From: an uncultured Kordia sp.
GTDB lineage: Bacteria > Bacteroidota > Bacteroidia > Flavobacteriales > Flavobacteriaceae
Assembly (NCBI RefSeq): GCF_947496985.1
Contig: NZ_CANMEZ010000003.1
Span: forward strand, 186,001 to 250,000
DNA: 64,000 nt
Direction of reading: 5' to 3'
Shown: in pieces, positions 17,575 through 28,000 of the stretch
Layout: each line of letters begins with the position of its first letter
How positions within the stretch are numbered: the first letter of the stretch is position 1
The notes under the pieces: model-generated
The model's database searches: none
What the model saw: only the letters and a program-made list of their open reading frames with translations
Told to the model about the DNA's origin: nothing
Translations under genes and position numbers: made by a program

Positions 17575-18759
17575 CTATGCTTTTTTGCAATGTATAACCG
17601 CTTTTTTTCCAGTAAACACGGTAGTTAAGAACAAAAAGTCTGTGCCACCGTCGGCAAGTGTTAATTTTTTTCTAATTGTTGCTACTGACTCAGGAAAGTT
17701 TCGAGTTGTAACGTTTGCCTTTTTCAAATTTAGTTCTTTTTTGATAATTTTCTTTGTGTATGGCAGTACTTTTTCAATGGAAAACCGTCTACCGGGAAAG
17801 GAAATCAATTCATTAGAAGTATATAAATGTGAATGTTGTTGTAATTTTTCAATTTTGTATTTTGAAGCGATACTTAAGAATCCGCCAGCTTTTAGAATGG
17901 CAGCATTGGGTTCGTATAAGTACTTTTTTGGCAAAGAAAAATCAATTGTTTGCTCTTTTTCTTCAGAAAGATAAAAGTCAAAGGTTTCTATTTCTTGCTT
18001 TTTAAGATTTACAGTTTTTACACAAATATTTTCTGTCTTTAAATTTTTATCTAAAACCCATAATAACTCTTTGACTTCATTATTAACCGCAACAACATGT
18101 ACTTCTTTTACATTTTCTAAAGCGCGTAAACCGTTTGTAATATCCAGTAGTGGAGAGGTTTTAATTAAAATATTATCTGCAAATTTAAATAAAGTTTCTT
18201 TGTGTGTTACAACATCTGGAAGGCAATCTTCTAGTAAAAATACTTTTCCTTTTAGATCATTTCTACGTGAAGGATCAATGTAAATCCAATCGTAAGTTTG
18301 TTGGTTGTTTTGTAAAAAAGAAATACCATCTTCGTTGACAGTTGTAATGTTTTTAATCCCTAAAACTTTGTAATTATGTGCAACAATTGAAGAAAGCTTC
18401 TCAGCAATTTCACAATGTGTTACTTTTTGAAACTGTTTTGAAAACGCATAACAGTCGACACCAAAACCGCCAGTTAAATCTATCATGGAGCTCCCTTTTA
18501 TCAAGCTAGCTTTGTAAGTAGCGGTTTGTTCTGATGAAGTTTGTTCTATATTTAATTTATTAGGGAAATATATGTTTTTGCAAGAAAACCAAGTTGGTAA
18601 TTTTTTGTAGCATCTGATTTTTGCTTCAATTTGCTCAATAATTTCGGCAAACGGAATTCCTTCAACTTCTTTGTATTTCAACAAAAGTTTTGCTAAATCA
18701 TCATGAAGATGTTCATGAATAAATTGTTGAATTTCAGGAGATAATAATGCAGGGTTCAA
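17575..18759 (-). CDS. Class I SAM methyltransferase with THUMP-like C-terminus
   Basis: A 394-residue protein of a conserved Bacteroidota family. After a helical N-terminus (about 1-85), motif I of the Rossmann methyltransferase is seen as MIDLTGGFGVDCYAFSK, then the acidic strand CEIAEKLSSIV, and the motif IV region YIDPSRR. The C-terminal part, with GRRFSIEKVLPYTKKIIKKE and KANVTTRNFPESVATIRKKL, is the THUMP-like region expected to bind RNA. It probably methylates an RNA base; target not known. It ends in the hairpin region at 17.4-17.6 kb and starts 3 bp after the AI-2E transporter gene's stop, so the two are probably co-transcribed. Confidence 0.85.
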   Translation of the reverse strand: MNPALLSPEIQQFIHEHLHDDLAKLLLKYKEVEGIPFAEIIEQIEAKIRCYKKLPTWFSCKNIYFPNKLNIEQTSSEQTATYKASLIKGSSMIDLTGGFGVDCYAFSKQFQKVTHCEIAEKLSSIVAHNYKVLGIKNITTVNEDGISFLQNNQQTYDWIYIDPSRRNDLKGKVFLLEDCLPDVVTHKETLFKFADNILIKTSPLLDITNGLRALENVKEVHVVAVNNEVKELLWVLDKNLKTENICVKTVNLKKQEIETFDFYLSEEKEQTIDFSLPKKYLYEPNAAILKAGGFLSIASKYKIEKLQQHSHLYTSNELISFPGRRFSIEKVLPYTKKIIKKELNLKKANVTTRNFPESVATIRKKLTLADGGTDFLFLTTVFTGKKAVIHCKKA

Positions 18760-18762
18760 AAG

Positions 18763-19851
18763 CTAAATATCTTTGGTGAGTGATTTCACGATTTTATTAT
18801 CGGATAAAAATTCTTTTAAAATTACTTTAATTGCTGTGTAAGAAGGCACGGCAACCACCATTCCTAGAATTCCAAATAAAATTCCCCAAATAATGATTAC
18901 TAAGAAAATTTCTAGTGGATGCGATTTTACAGAACTTGAAAATATAAGTGGCTGACTTAAAAAGTTGTCAATTAATTGTCCGATGAGGAAAAAGACCATT
19001 ACGCCAATCGTATTTGGTAAAATTACCGTGCTAAAATCGGCTTCTAAGTTACTTGTCATGCATAATAATAACATCAAAACACCGCTAAATAAAGGTCCGA
19101 TGTATGGAATCAAGTTTAATAAAGCACATAAAAAAGCTATGACAATAGCATTATTTATCCCAAATATTAGAAGAGCAATGGTGTAAATAACAAACAGAAT
19201 TAAAATTTGAAAAACCAATCCGACAAAATATCTTGAAAGTAAATCTTTAATCTTTTCAAATGATTTACTTAATCTTGTTTCTTTATTATCAGGTACAAAA
19301 ACCATAACGCCATCTTCTAGTAGCTTGCTGTCTTTTAGTAAAAAAAATGAAATGAACAATACGGATAGCAAACCAATACTAAAGTTTCCTAAACCACTAA
19401 CTAGCGAATTAAAAAAATTAGGAATAATAGTATAATCAAAACTTGAAAATATTTTTGATTCTTCTAGTGATCGTTCAAAATCTATATTTTTAGTCGCTAA
19501 ATATTCTGAAATTTGTGTGTATAAACTTTGTACATTTTCTTGTAATTTGTCAATATCTAGCAATGATAAGTTGTGTCCTTGTTCAGCAAGTAGTGGAATA
19601 AACATGGAAATCAATCCAATAAATAATCCAATGAGTAAGGTCATTGTAAAAATAACAGCTAGAGTATTTTTAAACTTTAAACGTCGTTTTAAGAAACGAA
19701 CAATTGGTCGTCCAATCAATGAAATAACAGCTGCAATGGCAATGTATACAATAACTGATTGAATTTTATATAAAAAATAAAGAATTAGAAAAATACCTAA
19801 AATAATTCCTAAAGCTTTTAAAATGCCGTTTGCGATGGTGTTTGAAGTCAT
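18763..19851 (-). CDS. AI-2E family transporter (PF01594)
   Basis: A 362-residue polytopic membrane protein with the family layout: paired N-terminal helices (ILGIFLILYFLYKIQSVIVY), a long loop of helices around residues 85-150, and the C-terminal helices with the family signatures ALLNLIPYIGPLFSGVL and EIFLVIIIWGILFGILGMVVAVPSY. Despite the name, characterised members include Na+/H+ antiporters and autoinducer exporters, so the substrate cannot be predicted. It is the upstream gene of a pair with the methyltransferase, separated by 3 bp, and lies 36 bp downstream of the SpoU-type methyltransferase gene. Confidence 0.88.
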   Translation of the reverse strand: MTSNTIANGILKALGIILGIFLILYFLYKIQSVIVYIAIAAVISLIGRPIVRFLKRRLKFKNTLAVIFTMTLLIGLFIGLISMFIPLLAEQGHNLSLLDIDKLQENVQSLYTQISEYLATKNIDFERSLEESKIFSSFDYTIIPNFFNSLVSGLGNFSIGLLSVLFISFFLLKDSKLLEDGVMVFVPDNKETRLSKSFEKIKDLLSRYFVGLVFQILILFVIYTIALLIFGINNAIVIAFLCALLNLIPYIGPLFSGVLMLLLCMTSNLEADFSTVILPNTIGVMVFFLIGQLIDNFLSQPLIFSSSVKSHPLEIFLVIIIWGILFGILGMVVAVPSYTAIKVILKEFLSDNKIVKSLTKDI

Positions 19852-19887
19852 TGAAATTGGTTTGTAGATAAATTTAAAACAATAAAA

Positions 19888-20403
19888 TTATTTCGCAACT
19901 ATTTGTTGACGAGTAATTTCATAAAGCACAATATTTGTCGCTTGTACCACATTCATACTACTATTTTGACCAAACATGTCAATATGCGTAATAATATCAG
20001 ATTCGTAAAGCGTTTCAGGGTTTACACCAAAATTTTCATCGCCGATAACCAAAGCTATTTTTTCGAATTTAGAAAAATCAATAGAATGAATTGATTTGCT
20101 TTTTTCTGTAATTTCTAAGGAAATTATAGTGTAATTATCTTCTTTGAGTTTTGAAATTACTGTATGAATGTCTTCTGTAATCTCAAAAGGAACTACTTTT
20201 TCTGTAGCGCGAGATGTTTTGGTCATTTTTCTTCCAGAAACAGGAATATTTTCACCGCAAAAAATAATTTTTTCTACACCAAAAGCATCACAAATACGAA
20301 ACAATGAACCAATATTTGGTGCATTCGAAACTTGATCTGAAACCAAAGTGATTGGAAACGTTCGTTTGTTAAAATTAGTTGTGTAATGTGTGAGTTGTGA
20401 CAT
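19888..20403 (-). CDS. TrmH/SpoU family RNA 2'-O-methyltransferase
   Basis: A 171-residue SPOUT enzyme. Motif 1 is NAPNIGSLFRICDAFGVEKI, motif 2 KIALVIGDENFGVNPETL, motif 3 SSMNVVQATNIVLYEI, with SAM bound in the trefoil knot formed by motifs 2 and 3. The catalytic Arg is expected in motif 1 (SLFRICD). It would methylate a ribose in tRNA or rRNA. It is shorter than RlmB because it lacks the N-terminal substrate-binding domain, as in TrmL/TrmH-type enzymes. It begins 8 bp after the stop of the receiver-like gene upstream on the same strand. Confidence 0.88.
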   Translation of the reverse strand: MSQLTHYTTNFNKRTFPITLVSDQVSNAPNIGSLFRICDAFGVEKIIFCGENIPVSGRKMTKTSRATEKVVPFEITEDIHTVISKLKEDNYTIISLEITEKSKSIHSIDFSKFEKIALVIGDENFGVNPETLYESDIITHIDMFGQNSSMNVVQATNIVLYEITRQQIVAK

Positions 20404-20411
20404 GAAATCTA

Positions 20412-20753
20412 TTACGAATTCGATTTTAAATGATTGATATAATTTGTCAATAAACCTTCAATTTGCTTAGCGGCTACAGGATTTGCTGAATGTACATAGA
20501 AATCAAGTTCTTTTAAATCTAAACCAGAAGTATATACCAACCATTTTGCAGCAGCATAGCCATCTTCGGCAACTTCTCCTTCGGTATTTAATCCTAAATC
20601 ATTATCAAAACTAATATATTTTGGAAGTCCATTTGTTTCAATATACGCTACAAATTTTTCATATGTACGGACAATCACAAAATTGTAATCATCAGGATTT
20701 CTGTAGACCATTTCAGGAACACGAATATCATCTAAAAAAAGGTTATAACTCAT
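20412..20753 (-). CDS. Cyclic-phosphate processing receiver-like (cPPRec) domain protein
   Basis: A 113-residue single-domain protein. It shows a receiver-like fold with acidic pocket residues (LFLDDIRVPE) and a second acidic loop (ISFDNDLG), ending in a conserved HSANPVAAKQIEGLL segment. These match the cPPRec family, which comparative genomics predicts to process terminal cyclic phosphates on nucleic acids; I know of no direct biochemical proof for this subgroup. No histidine kinase lies nearby, so it is not an ordinary response regulator. It is tightly packed (8 bp) before the RNA methyltransferase gene, consistent with an RNA-related role. Confidence 0.72.
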   Translation of the reverse strand: MSYNLFLDDIRVPEMVYRNPDDYNFVIVRTYEKFVAYIETNGLPKYISFDNDLGLNTEGEVAEDGYAAAKWLVYTSGLDLKELDFYVHSANPVAAKQIEGLLTNYINHLKSNS

Positions 20754-20765
20754 GAAATCTTAGGT

Positions 20766-21125
20766 TTAATCAATCATTAATTTATTGAAATCGGTTGCTC
20801 TCTTTTTTTGATGTATCCATACAAATGCAGGAATTCCAAAAGTAACTGCGCCAAAAAGCACACCTAAATTCCAGAGAATTACTGTTAGTATTAAAGTAAT
20901 GATTAAAGTAATCAGTATTACTGCATTATTCATTTCTCCATGCAATCTATTGATATGCTTTTTTGTATGTTTTCCACAGTGTTTACAACGTTCATTAAAT
21001 TCTTCGCCAATTTCTTGTTTCAAGTCATAACGATTGTCAGAAGCTACTCTTATATAATTTATTTTTCCACACGAAGTTGAAGCACAGTAATAACTAAGTT
21101 TCATGAGTGTTTTTTTAGAAATCAT
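20766..21125 (-). CDS. Zinc-ribbon plus two-helix membrane protein
   Basis: A 119-residue protein of unknown function. Two cysteine pairs (YYCASTSCGK at residues 12-21 and CKHCGK about 25 residues on) form a likely zinc ribbon. Two membrane helices follow (AVILITLIITLILTVILWNL and VLFGAVTFGIPAFVWI). Methionine 8 (MKLSYYC) is an alternative start. The start codon overlaps the DUF4159 stop (TAATG), so translation is coupled. Confidence 0.65.
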   Translation of the reverse strand: MISKKTLMKLSYYCASTSCGKINYIRVASDNRYDLKQEIGEEFNERCKHCGKHTKKHINRLHGEMNNAVILITLIITLILTVILWNLGVLFGAVTFGIPAFVWIHQKKRATDFNKLMID

Positions 21126-21766
21126 TAATGTCTAAACGCATAGTTCACAATATTTGCGCCCATTTGCAAAGCTTTCAAACGAACTTCATCCGAATCGTTG
21201 TGAATCTCTTTATTTTCCCAACCATCGCCTAAATCACTTTCAAACGTAAATAACAAAACCAATCTGTTTTCATGAAATAAACCTAAAGCTTGCGGACGCA
21301 TGCCATCGTGTTCATGAATTTTTGGCAATCCTTTCGGGAAAGAATACGGTTGTTTAAAAATTGGATGTGAAGCAGGAATCTCTTTTAATTCCTGATTAGG
21401 AAATACCTTTTTTAATTCCTTTCGAATATATTGATTCATTCCATAATTGTCATCAATATGCAAAAAACCTCCAGAAATTAAGTATTTACGCAAGTTTTCA
21501 GCATCTTCTTCTGAAAAAAAAACGTTTCCATGTCCTGTCATATGTACAAACGGAAATTGAAACAAATCTGTACTACCAACTTCCACGGTTTGCGGTTTTG
21601 CTTTAATAGTTGTATTTATATTTTGATTGCAAAATTTAATCAAATTAGGAATTGCTGTCGGATTTGAATACCAATCACCACCACCTGCATATTTCAAAAT
21701 GCCAATTTCTTGTGCATGTGTAAGTGAAACACTCAATAAAAATAAAAGTAACGTAAGCTTCTTCAT
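21125..21766 (-). CDS. Secreted DUF4159 family protein
   Basis: A 213-residue protein with a clear signal peptide (KLTLLLFLLSVSLTHAQ). I place the start at 21766 because the longer reading frame from 21880 adds 38 residues without a signal and would run into the divergent gene. The body is DUF4159: GGGDWYSNPTAIPNLIKF, a glutamine-amidotransferase-like FVHMTGHGNVFFSEED, GGFLHIDDNYGMN, and HPIFKQPYSFPKGLPK. The family occurs in MoxR/VWA gene clusters and as stand-alone periplasmic proteins; no enzymatic activity is established. It reads toward the small zinc-ribbon gene. Confidence 0.82.
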   Translation of the reverse strand: MKKLTLLLFLLSVSLTHAQEIGILKYAGGGDWYSNPTAIPNLIKFCNQNINTTIKAKPQTVEVGSTDLFQFPFVHMTGHGNVFFSEEDAENLRKYLISGGFLHIDDNYGMNQYIRKELKKVFPNQELKEIPASHPIFKQPYSFPKGLPKIHEHDGMRPQALGLFHENRLVLLFTFESDLGDGWENKEIHNDSDEVRLKALQMGANIVNYAFRH

Positions 21767-21806
21767 GTAAAATCGTCTTATACATTGCAAGTTAAACTTT
21801 AAGATC

Positions 21807-22550
21807 ATGAAACGAAAATATTTAGTAACACTTTCACTTTTTGTCATATTCTTTTTTGCATCATTTATGGATAGTGTCAAAAAAAAGCAGGAATCTGTGG
21901 TTGTTTTGGAATTATTTACATCGCAAGGTTGTTCAAGTTGTCCGAGCGCAGATGTATTGTTGGAAAAAGTTGGAAATGAATATGTCGAAGCGAATGTATT
22001 TACCTTATCATATCATGTTGATTATTGGGATTATATTGGTTGGAAAGATCCGTTTAGTCAAAAACAATTTACTGAAAAACAACGTTCATATGCTCGAAAG
22101 TTTAATGATAACAGAATTTACACACCAGCAGTAATTGTCAATGGAAAAGAACATTTTGTAGGTTCCAATCGTTCAAAAATGTATACGAAGATTAAAGAGT
22201 ATAAAAAGCATAAAAATAAGTATGATATTTCGCTTGGCGCGATACAGCAAAAAAAGAATTCAGTAAAGTTTGAATATACAATTGATGGCGATGTATCAAA
22301 TACAAAAGCCAGAGTTGTCTTAGCAATTAAAGAACGAATTACAGAAGTAAAACGTGGGGAAAACGCACGAAGAATCTTGAAAAACAATAATATTGTTGTT
22401 AGCGAGAACTATCTGATGGAAGTCAAAAAAACAGGAAACTACACATTTCATCTTCCTGAAATTGTTACAGAAAGTGATAAATTGAGCGTATTTTTGATTT
22501 TAGAAAATAAACAAAAAGATATTTTGAGTGCGCAGAAATTGGATTTTTAG
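21807..22550 (+). CDS. DUF1223 thioredoxin-like envelope protein
   Basis: A 247-residue protein. After an N-terminal hydrophobic segment (YLVTLSLFVIFFFASFMD; possibly an uncleaved anchor) comes the DUF1223 thioredoxin-like domain with ELFTSQGCSSCPSADVLLEK, whose CSSC resembles a redox motif. Further family blocks are LSYHVDYWDYIGWKDPFS and NRIYTPAVIVNGKEHFVGS. The last 90 residues form a beta-sandwich typical of the family. Probably a periplasmic thiol-redox or metal-handling protein; the role is not established. Divergent from the DUF4159 gene with 40 bp between starts, a tight shared promoter region. Confidence 0.85.
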   Translation: MKRKYLVTLSLFVIFFFASFMDSVKKKQESVVVLELFTSQGCSSCPSADVLLEKVGNEYVEANVFTLSYHVDYWDYIGWKDPFSQKQFTEKQRSYARKFNDNRIYTPAVIVNGKEHFVGSNRSKMYTKIKEYKKHKNKYDISLGAIQQKKNSVKFEYTIDGDVSNTKARVVLAIKERITEVKRGENARRILKNNNIVVSENYLMEVKKTGNYTFHLPEIVTESDKLSVFLILENKQKDILSAQKLDF

Positions 22551-22638
22551 TATCGTTTTACTTTTGGTATTTTGGTAGATATATTTTTTTAGAAACTAGC
22601 GTCAAGCTCAGAATGATGAACTCTTGTATAAGTTATAA

Positions 22639-23346
22639 TCATTCTCCATTCATAAACGCAACTGAATGACATGCAACAACAGCAGCCGTTTCCGTACGTA
22701 AACGCGTATCACCTAAGGTTACAGGAATATAATTATTTGATAGCGCAAGCTCAATTTCTTTCAAAGAAAAATCGCCTTCCGGACCAATCAAAATTGTAAC
22801 GTCTTTCTGAATTTGTAAAACTTGTTTCAACGATAGTTTTTGATTTTCTTCACAATGTGCAATAAATAACTGTTCGTCTTTGTGTGTTGAAATAAAATTT
22901 GAAAACGAAATAGCAGGTTTCAATTTAGGAAAATAAGCATTTAAGGATTGTTTCGTTGCCGATTGAATAATCTTTTCATATCTATCTGCTTTAATCACTT
23001 TTCGTTCCGATCGATCACAAATAATTGGTGTAATTGTATCAATTCCAATTTCAGTAGCTTTCTCCAAAAACCATTCGTATCGATCGTTCATTTTAGTAGG
23101 TGCAACAGCTAAATGTAATCGGTAACTCTTCTGTTTTTGAAACTCAAATGATTGTATGGCTACTATACAATTTTTCTGATCTGCAATGGTAATTTGAGCA
23201 GAAAAAATATACCCTTTTCCATTCGTGATATGCAAAATATCATCTTCTTTCTTGCGTAATACACGTACAATATGCTTGCTTTCTTCTTTAGAAAACGTAT
23301 AGTTTTTAGTATCGGGTGTTAATTCAGGTGTGTAAAAAAGTTGCAT
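22639..23346 (-). CDS. rsmE: 16S rRNA m3U1498 methyltransferase RsmE
   Basis: A 235-residue SPOUT methyltransferase. The N-terminal PUA-like domain spans residues 1-70 (SKEESKHIVRVLRKKEDDIL). The knot motifs are LEKATEIGIDTITPIICDRS, VTILIGPEGDFSLKEIELA and VTLGDTRLRTETAAVVACHS, diagnostic of RsmE. It methylates N3 of U1498 in the 30S decoding region. It ends in a run of minus-strand genes and no operon partner is obvious: the TfoX-like gene lies 73 bp upstream. Confidence 0.95.
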   Translation of the reverse strand: MQLFYTPELTPDTKNYTFSKEESKHIVRVLRKKEDDILHITNGKGYIFSAQITIADQKNCIVAIQSFEFQKQKSYRLHLAVAPTKMNDRYEWFLEKATEIGIDTITPIICDRSERKVIKADRYEKIIQSATKQSLNAYFPKLKPAISFSNFISTHKDEQLFIAHCEENQKLSLKQVLQIQKDVTILIGPEGDFSLKEIELALSNNYIPVTLGDTRLRTETAAVVACHSVAFMNGE

Positions 23347-23419
23347 TTGCAGAAGTTATGAATTGTGAATGCTAAATTATGAATTATAAATGTTCGATGT
23401 TAAATGAAAAAGTTACTTT

Positions 23420-23758
23420 TTAAGAATTAAGCCCCAATTTATATTTTGCATGTTCCAAACCAAGTTCAATCCACAGTAACAATTCATGTTCAGTTTCAAA
23501 ACCTTCTGAAGATACATAAATGAATTCTTTCATAGGTTTTTTTGTAAAATCCATTGGTCGAACGAAATCTTTGGCTAGGTTTTCTTCCATCTTATCAGAA
23601 ATGACTCTAACCATCAAATCTTCCTTTACAATACCAATAACCATTTTTCCTTCATACATAAAGCAAATTCCACCAAACATTTTTTTCTCTGTAAAAGTCT
23701 CAGGGAAAAAAGTGAATTGTTCTCGAATCCTATTTGCTAAACGTTCGTTAAATGCCAT
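23420..23758 (-). CDS. TfoX/Sxy N-terminal domain protein
   Basis: A 112-residue protein consisting of the TfoX N-terminal domain: FFPETFTEKKMFGGICFMYE, KMVIGIVKEDLMVRV, and FVRPMDFTKKPMKEFIYV. The helix-hairpin-helix C-terminal domain of the Haemophilus/Vibrio competence regulator is absent. Such short forms are widespread in Bacteroidota and their function is unknown; a competence role should not be assumed. Located between tsaD and rsmE on the same strand, with spacings over 70 bp. Confidence 0.85.
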   Translation of the reverse strand: MAFNERLANRIREQFTFFPETFTEKKMFGGICFMYEGKMVIGIVKEDLMVRVISDKMEENLAKDFVRPMDFTKKPMKEFIYVSSEGFETEHELLLWIELGLEHAKYKLGLNS

Positions 23759-23845
23759 GATGTTAAAAATTTTAAATGCTAAACTTCGACTTCGCTCAGT
23801 TTACAGTTTTTTCAAATCTAAAGACTCAATGCTAATATCTAAAAA

Positions 23846-24868
23846 CTATATTTTAATTCTCGAATTAGCCGTAACTGCTTCGTCTGTGAAATCTTCTTGT
23901 AAATATTTCAAATACCCAACAATTCCAATCATTGCGGCATTGTCGGTTGTATATTCAAATTTAGGAATATGTGTCTTCCAACCAAATTTAAACTCACCAT
24001 CTTTCAATGCTTTGCGGATGGCAGAATTCGCGGAAACACCGCCGCCAATGGCAATGGTTTTAATTCCAGTTTGTTTGACAGCTTTTTTTAATTTATCCAA
24101 AATAATGTTCACAATCGTATATTGAATAGAAGCGCAAATATCTTTTAAATTCTCCTCAATGAAAATTGGATTCTCTTTGGTTTGTTTTTGAATGAAGTAT
24201 AAGATAGCCGTTTTCAATCCTGAAAAGCTGAAATTCAAGCCTTGCACTTTAGGTTTAGGGAACGGAAATGCTTTCGGATTTCCTTGATTTGCTAGTTTAT
24301 CAATTTGTGGCCCAGCAGGATATGTTAAGCCTAAAATTTTACCACTTTTATCATAGGCTTCTCCAACGGCATCGTCAATAGTTTCACCAATAACTTCCAT
24401 CTCAAAATGATTCTTAACGACCACAATTTGCGTATGTCCACCAGAAATTGTCATTGCTAGAAAAGGAAACTCAGGAATCTCTTGTGTATCATCTTCAATA
24501 AAATGCGCTAAAATATGCGCTTGCATATGGTTTACTTCAATCAACGGAATATCCAAACCAAGTGCTAAAGACTTTGCAAAAGAAGTTCCAACTAACAAAG
24601 AACCCATTAATCCAGGTCCACGTGTAAAAGCTATGGCAGTTAACTGTTTTTTGTCGATATTTGCGTTAGCTAATGCTTGATGTACGACAGGAACAATATT
24701 TTGTTGATGTGCACGCGAAGCCAATTCAGGAACAACACCTCCGTATGCTTCATGAATTTTCTGATTTGCGACAACATTTGATAAAACTTTTGCGTTCTTC
24801 AATACCGCGGCAGAAGTATCGTCACAAGATGATTCAATAGCTAAAATATATACATCTTTTGTGCTCAT
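23846..24868 (-). CDS. tsaD: tRNA t6A threonylcarbamoyltransferase TsaD
   Basis: A 340-residue ASKHA-fold protein. N-terminal LAIESSCDDTSAAVL, metal-binding histidines in EVNHMQAHILAHF, the phosphate loop TISGGHTQIVVV, and the C-terminal AIGGGVSANSAIRKAL followed by YTTDNAAMIGIVGYL are all present. It transfers the threonylcarbamoyl group from TC-AMP to A37 of tRNAs reading ANN codons, working with TsaB and TsaE encoded elsewhere. It is divergent from tamB, an arrangement common in Flavobacteriia. Confidence 0.96.
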   Translation of the reverse strand: MSTKDVYILAIESSCDDTSAAVLKNAKVLSNVVANQKIHEAYGGVVPELASRAHQQNIVPVVHQALANANIDKKQLTAIAFTRGPGLMGSLLVGTSFAKSLALGLDIPLIEVNHMQAHILAHFIEDDTQEIPEFPFLAMTISGGHTQIVVVKNHFEMEVIGETIDDAVGEAYDKSGKILGLTYPAGPQIDKLANQGNPKAFPFPKPKVQGLNFSFSGLKTAILYFIQKQTKENPIFIEENLKDICASIQYTIVNIILDKLKKAVKQTGIKTIAIGGGVSANSAIRKALKDGEFKFGWKTHIPKFEYTTDNAAMIGIVGYLKYLQEDFTDEAVTANSRIKI

Positions 24869-25039
24869 AAATTTTAAAAGGCATAAAAATTGATAATAAG
24901 TTCACAAAGATATGCTAAACATCGTGTTTTGTATTAATTTTTTTGTGAATTTGCAGTGTCTAATATGACACATAACTTTTAATTCTGAAACATCATCAAA
25001 AGAGTCTGGAAAATAATCAAACGTATTCTAATAGCAATA

Positions 25040-28000
25040 TTGCTATTGTTTATGTTTTTGGTGCTTTTCTTTTCGATTCCTGCTGTGCAAACTGCTGTAG
25101 GACGAAAAGCGACGAATTGGTTGAATGATACGTATAAAACGAATATTAATATTGATCGTATTGGATTAAAATGGAATGGCGATATTTCTTTGAAAGATAT
25201 TTATATTGAAGATTACTTAAAAGATACGCTGATCCATGTACAAACGCTAGAAGCCTCTATTCTGAGTTTTAAAAATGCAGTGAATAGTAAACTAGAATTT
25301 GGAGGTGTAAAAGTTGATGGTTTAACCTTAAATATCAACACGGAAAAAGATTCTATAGATACAACTCTAGATGTTTTTATAGCGAAGCTCGATTCTGAAC
25401 CTTCTGATGGAACACCGTCAAATTTTTTACTGATTACATCTAAGCTAAAGCTGACTAATAGTAAATTTAGATACATTGACCATAATCACGAAACGGCTAA
25501 AATTCTTGATTTTCAAGAATTATCAGGAGTTGTGAACGATTTCAGAGTACAAGGTCCAAATGTATATGGAGATGTCACCGGATTAACATTTTTAGATCAT
25601 AGAGGATTGCGCATTGAAGAAATGAATTCTAAATTTCAATATACGCTTACGCAAATGCGTTTTGAAGATTTAGTCATGAAAACTAAAGGTTCAAAGCTTG
25701 ATGGAATGCTGGTGTTTGATTATGATAGAAAAGACTTTGCAAACTTTTTAGACAAAGTAAGAGTGACTGCAAGTTTTAAAGATTCTGAAATTGATTTTGC
25801 AGAATTGAACTATTTCTATGATGAATTTGGAAGCAAAAAAGGGCAGTTTTCTACAGAAATTACAGGTGTTTTAAATGATTTTACGACGAAGAATTTCAAA
25901 TTCAAATCGCCAAGTACTGTTATCAATGGAAATGTTCGTTATCAAAATCTATTCACTTCTGAGCGACCTTTTTATATGAAAGGTGATTTTGACCGTTTGT
26001 CTTCAAACTACTATCAATTGCGAACATTATTGCCAAATTTACTTGGGCGTACATTGCCTTCATCTTTTCAGAAATTTGGACAATTCAATATCCGCGGAAC
26101 TACAGAAATTACTGAAAAGACTATTGATGCCGATCTAATCATTGATACCGAAATAGGAAGTTCTGTATCTGATTTAATATTAACTGAAATTGATGATATA
26201 GACAATGCTTCTTATGAAGGAAAAATAACATTAGAAGATTTCAATTTAGGTGTGTTTGTAGACGATCCTATGATTGGAAAAATAACACTAGATGCAGACG
26301 TTGATGGAAAAGGATTTACGCAAGAAAAATTAAATACAGAAATTGTTGGACGTATTTTTAAATTAGAATACAACGATTATGAATACCAAAATTTAAACGT
26401 TTCGGGAGTTTTAAAAGATCAATTATTTGATGGAAATTTAGTTTCAAACGATCCAAATGCAAAATTCAACTTTCAAGGATTAGCAGATTTATCAGGTGTT
26501 GAAAACGAATTCAGATTCAAAGCTTCTATTGATTTATTAGATTTACACAAATTAAATTTTGTCACAAGAGATAAAGTTTCCATCCTAAAAGGTGATTTCG
26601 TATTGGATGTGATTGGAAACAATATTGACGATATGGCAGGAGATATATTCTTCAAAAAAATTGCCTACACCAACCAAAACGCAACTTATGCTTTTCAGAA
26701 TTTTAATGTAAACTCTGAATTTGACAAAGACATTCGGAAAATCACGGTGGATTCGCCAGATATCATTGAAGGAACACTCACAGGACGTTTTCATTTTGAT
26801 GAAGTAATTGACTTGGTGCAAAACTCTGTCGGAAGTATTTACGCGAATTACAGACCTATAAAAGTGTTGCCAAATCAATATTTAACGTTCAATTTTAAAA
26901 TCTATAACAAAATTGTAGATGTATTTCTTCCAGATGTGGAATTGTCAAAAAACACCTCACTTAGAGGAAGTATTATCGGTGATGAAAATAAATTTAAACT
27001 TACGTTTAAAACGCCTCAGATTATTGCCTACGGAAATACAGTTGATAATGTAGAGTTACAAATAGACAACAAAAACCCCGTATTCAATACGTATCTGGAA
27101 ATTGCTGGCATTACTACAAAATGGTATGATGCGAGTGAATTCAATCTAATTAATAAAACAATTAATGATACTTTATTCTTTAGAACAGAATTTAAAGGAG
27201 GAAAAGAATTGGATGATGTCTATAACTTAAGTTTCTATCATACCATAAATAGCAATAACAAATCGGTTGTCGGACTCAAAAAATCGGATGTTGCTTTTAG
27301 AGGAAATAAGTGGTTTATCAACAACAAAAATGATCGTAAAAATCGATTCATTTTTAATAAAACGTTGGATTCTATTTTCATTGAAAAAATTGTGATGAAT
27401 CATCAAAATGAAGAAATTGATTTAGAAGGACAATTGTTTGGGAAAAATGATAAAAGCATAAAATTGCAATTCATTGATGTTGGATTAGAAAAAATAACGC
27501 CAGAAATAGATAGTATTCGCTTAGGCGGAAAAGTCAATGGAAAACTAGATATTAAGCAAATAAACGGTGGTTATGTGCCAAAATCGAAGCTTAGTATTGC
27601 AGATTTATTAGTAAATGATCAATTATTAGGTGATTTAAATATAGACATTACTGGAGATGAAAGTCTGGAAAAATTTGATGTAAATGCAAAGCTGGTCAAT
27701 GAAACTATTGAATCTTTGATAGCTGTTGGAAACATTGATATGTCTGGAGAAATGAATACGATTGATGTTGATGCAAAAATTGACAAATTTGATATTTCTC
27801 CGTTTAGCCCATTAGGAGAAGATGTTATTACGGACATTCGCGGATTGATTTCTGGAGATGCAAAAGTCGTCGGAAACTTAAACAATCCAGCAATCAATGG
27901 AGAGCTTAACATTTTAGCTGGTGGATTGTACATTCCATATCTGAATGTTGATGTAGATATGGCAAACAGTTCAAAAGTCAAACTCTACGATCAAACATTT

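Noticed and set aside
21767-21880. N-terminal extension of the DUF4159 gene
   Set aside because: It would place 38 residues before a good signal peptide and overlap the divergent DUF1223 gene.
23520-24125. 201-codon plus-strand frame
   Set aside because: It is antisense to tsaD and the TfoX-like gene, both clearly identified on the minus strand.
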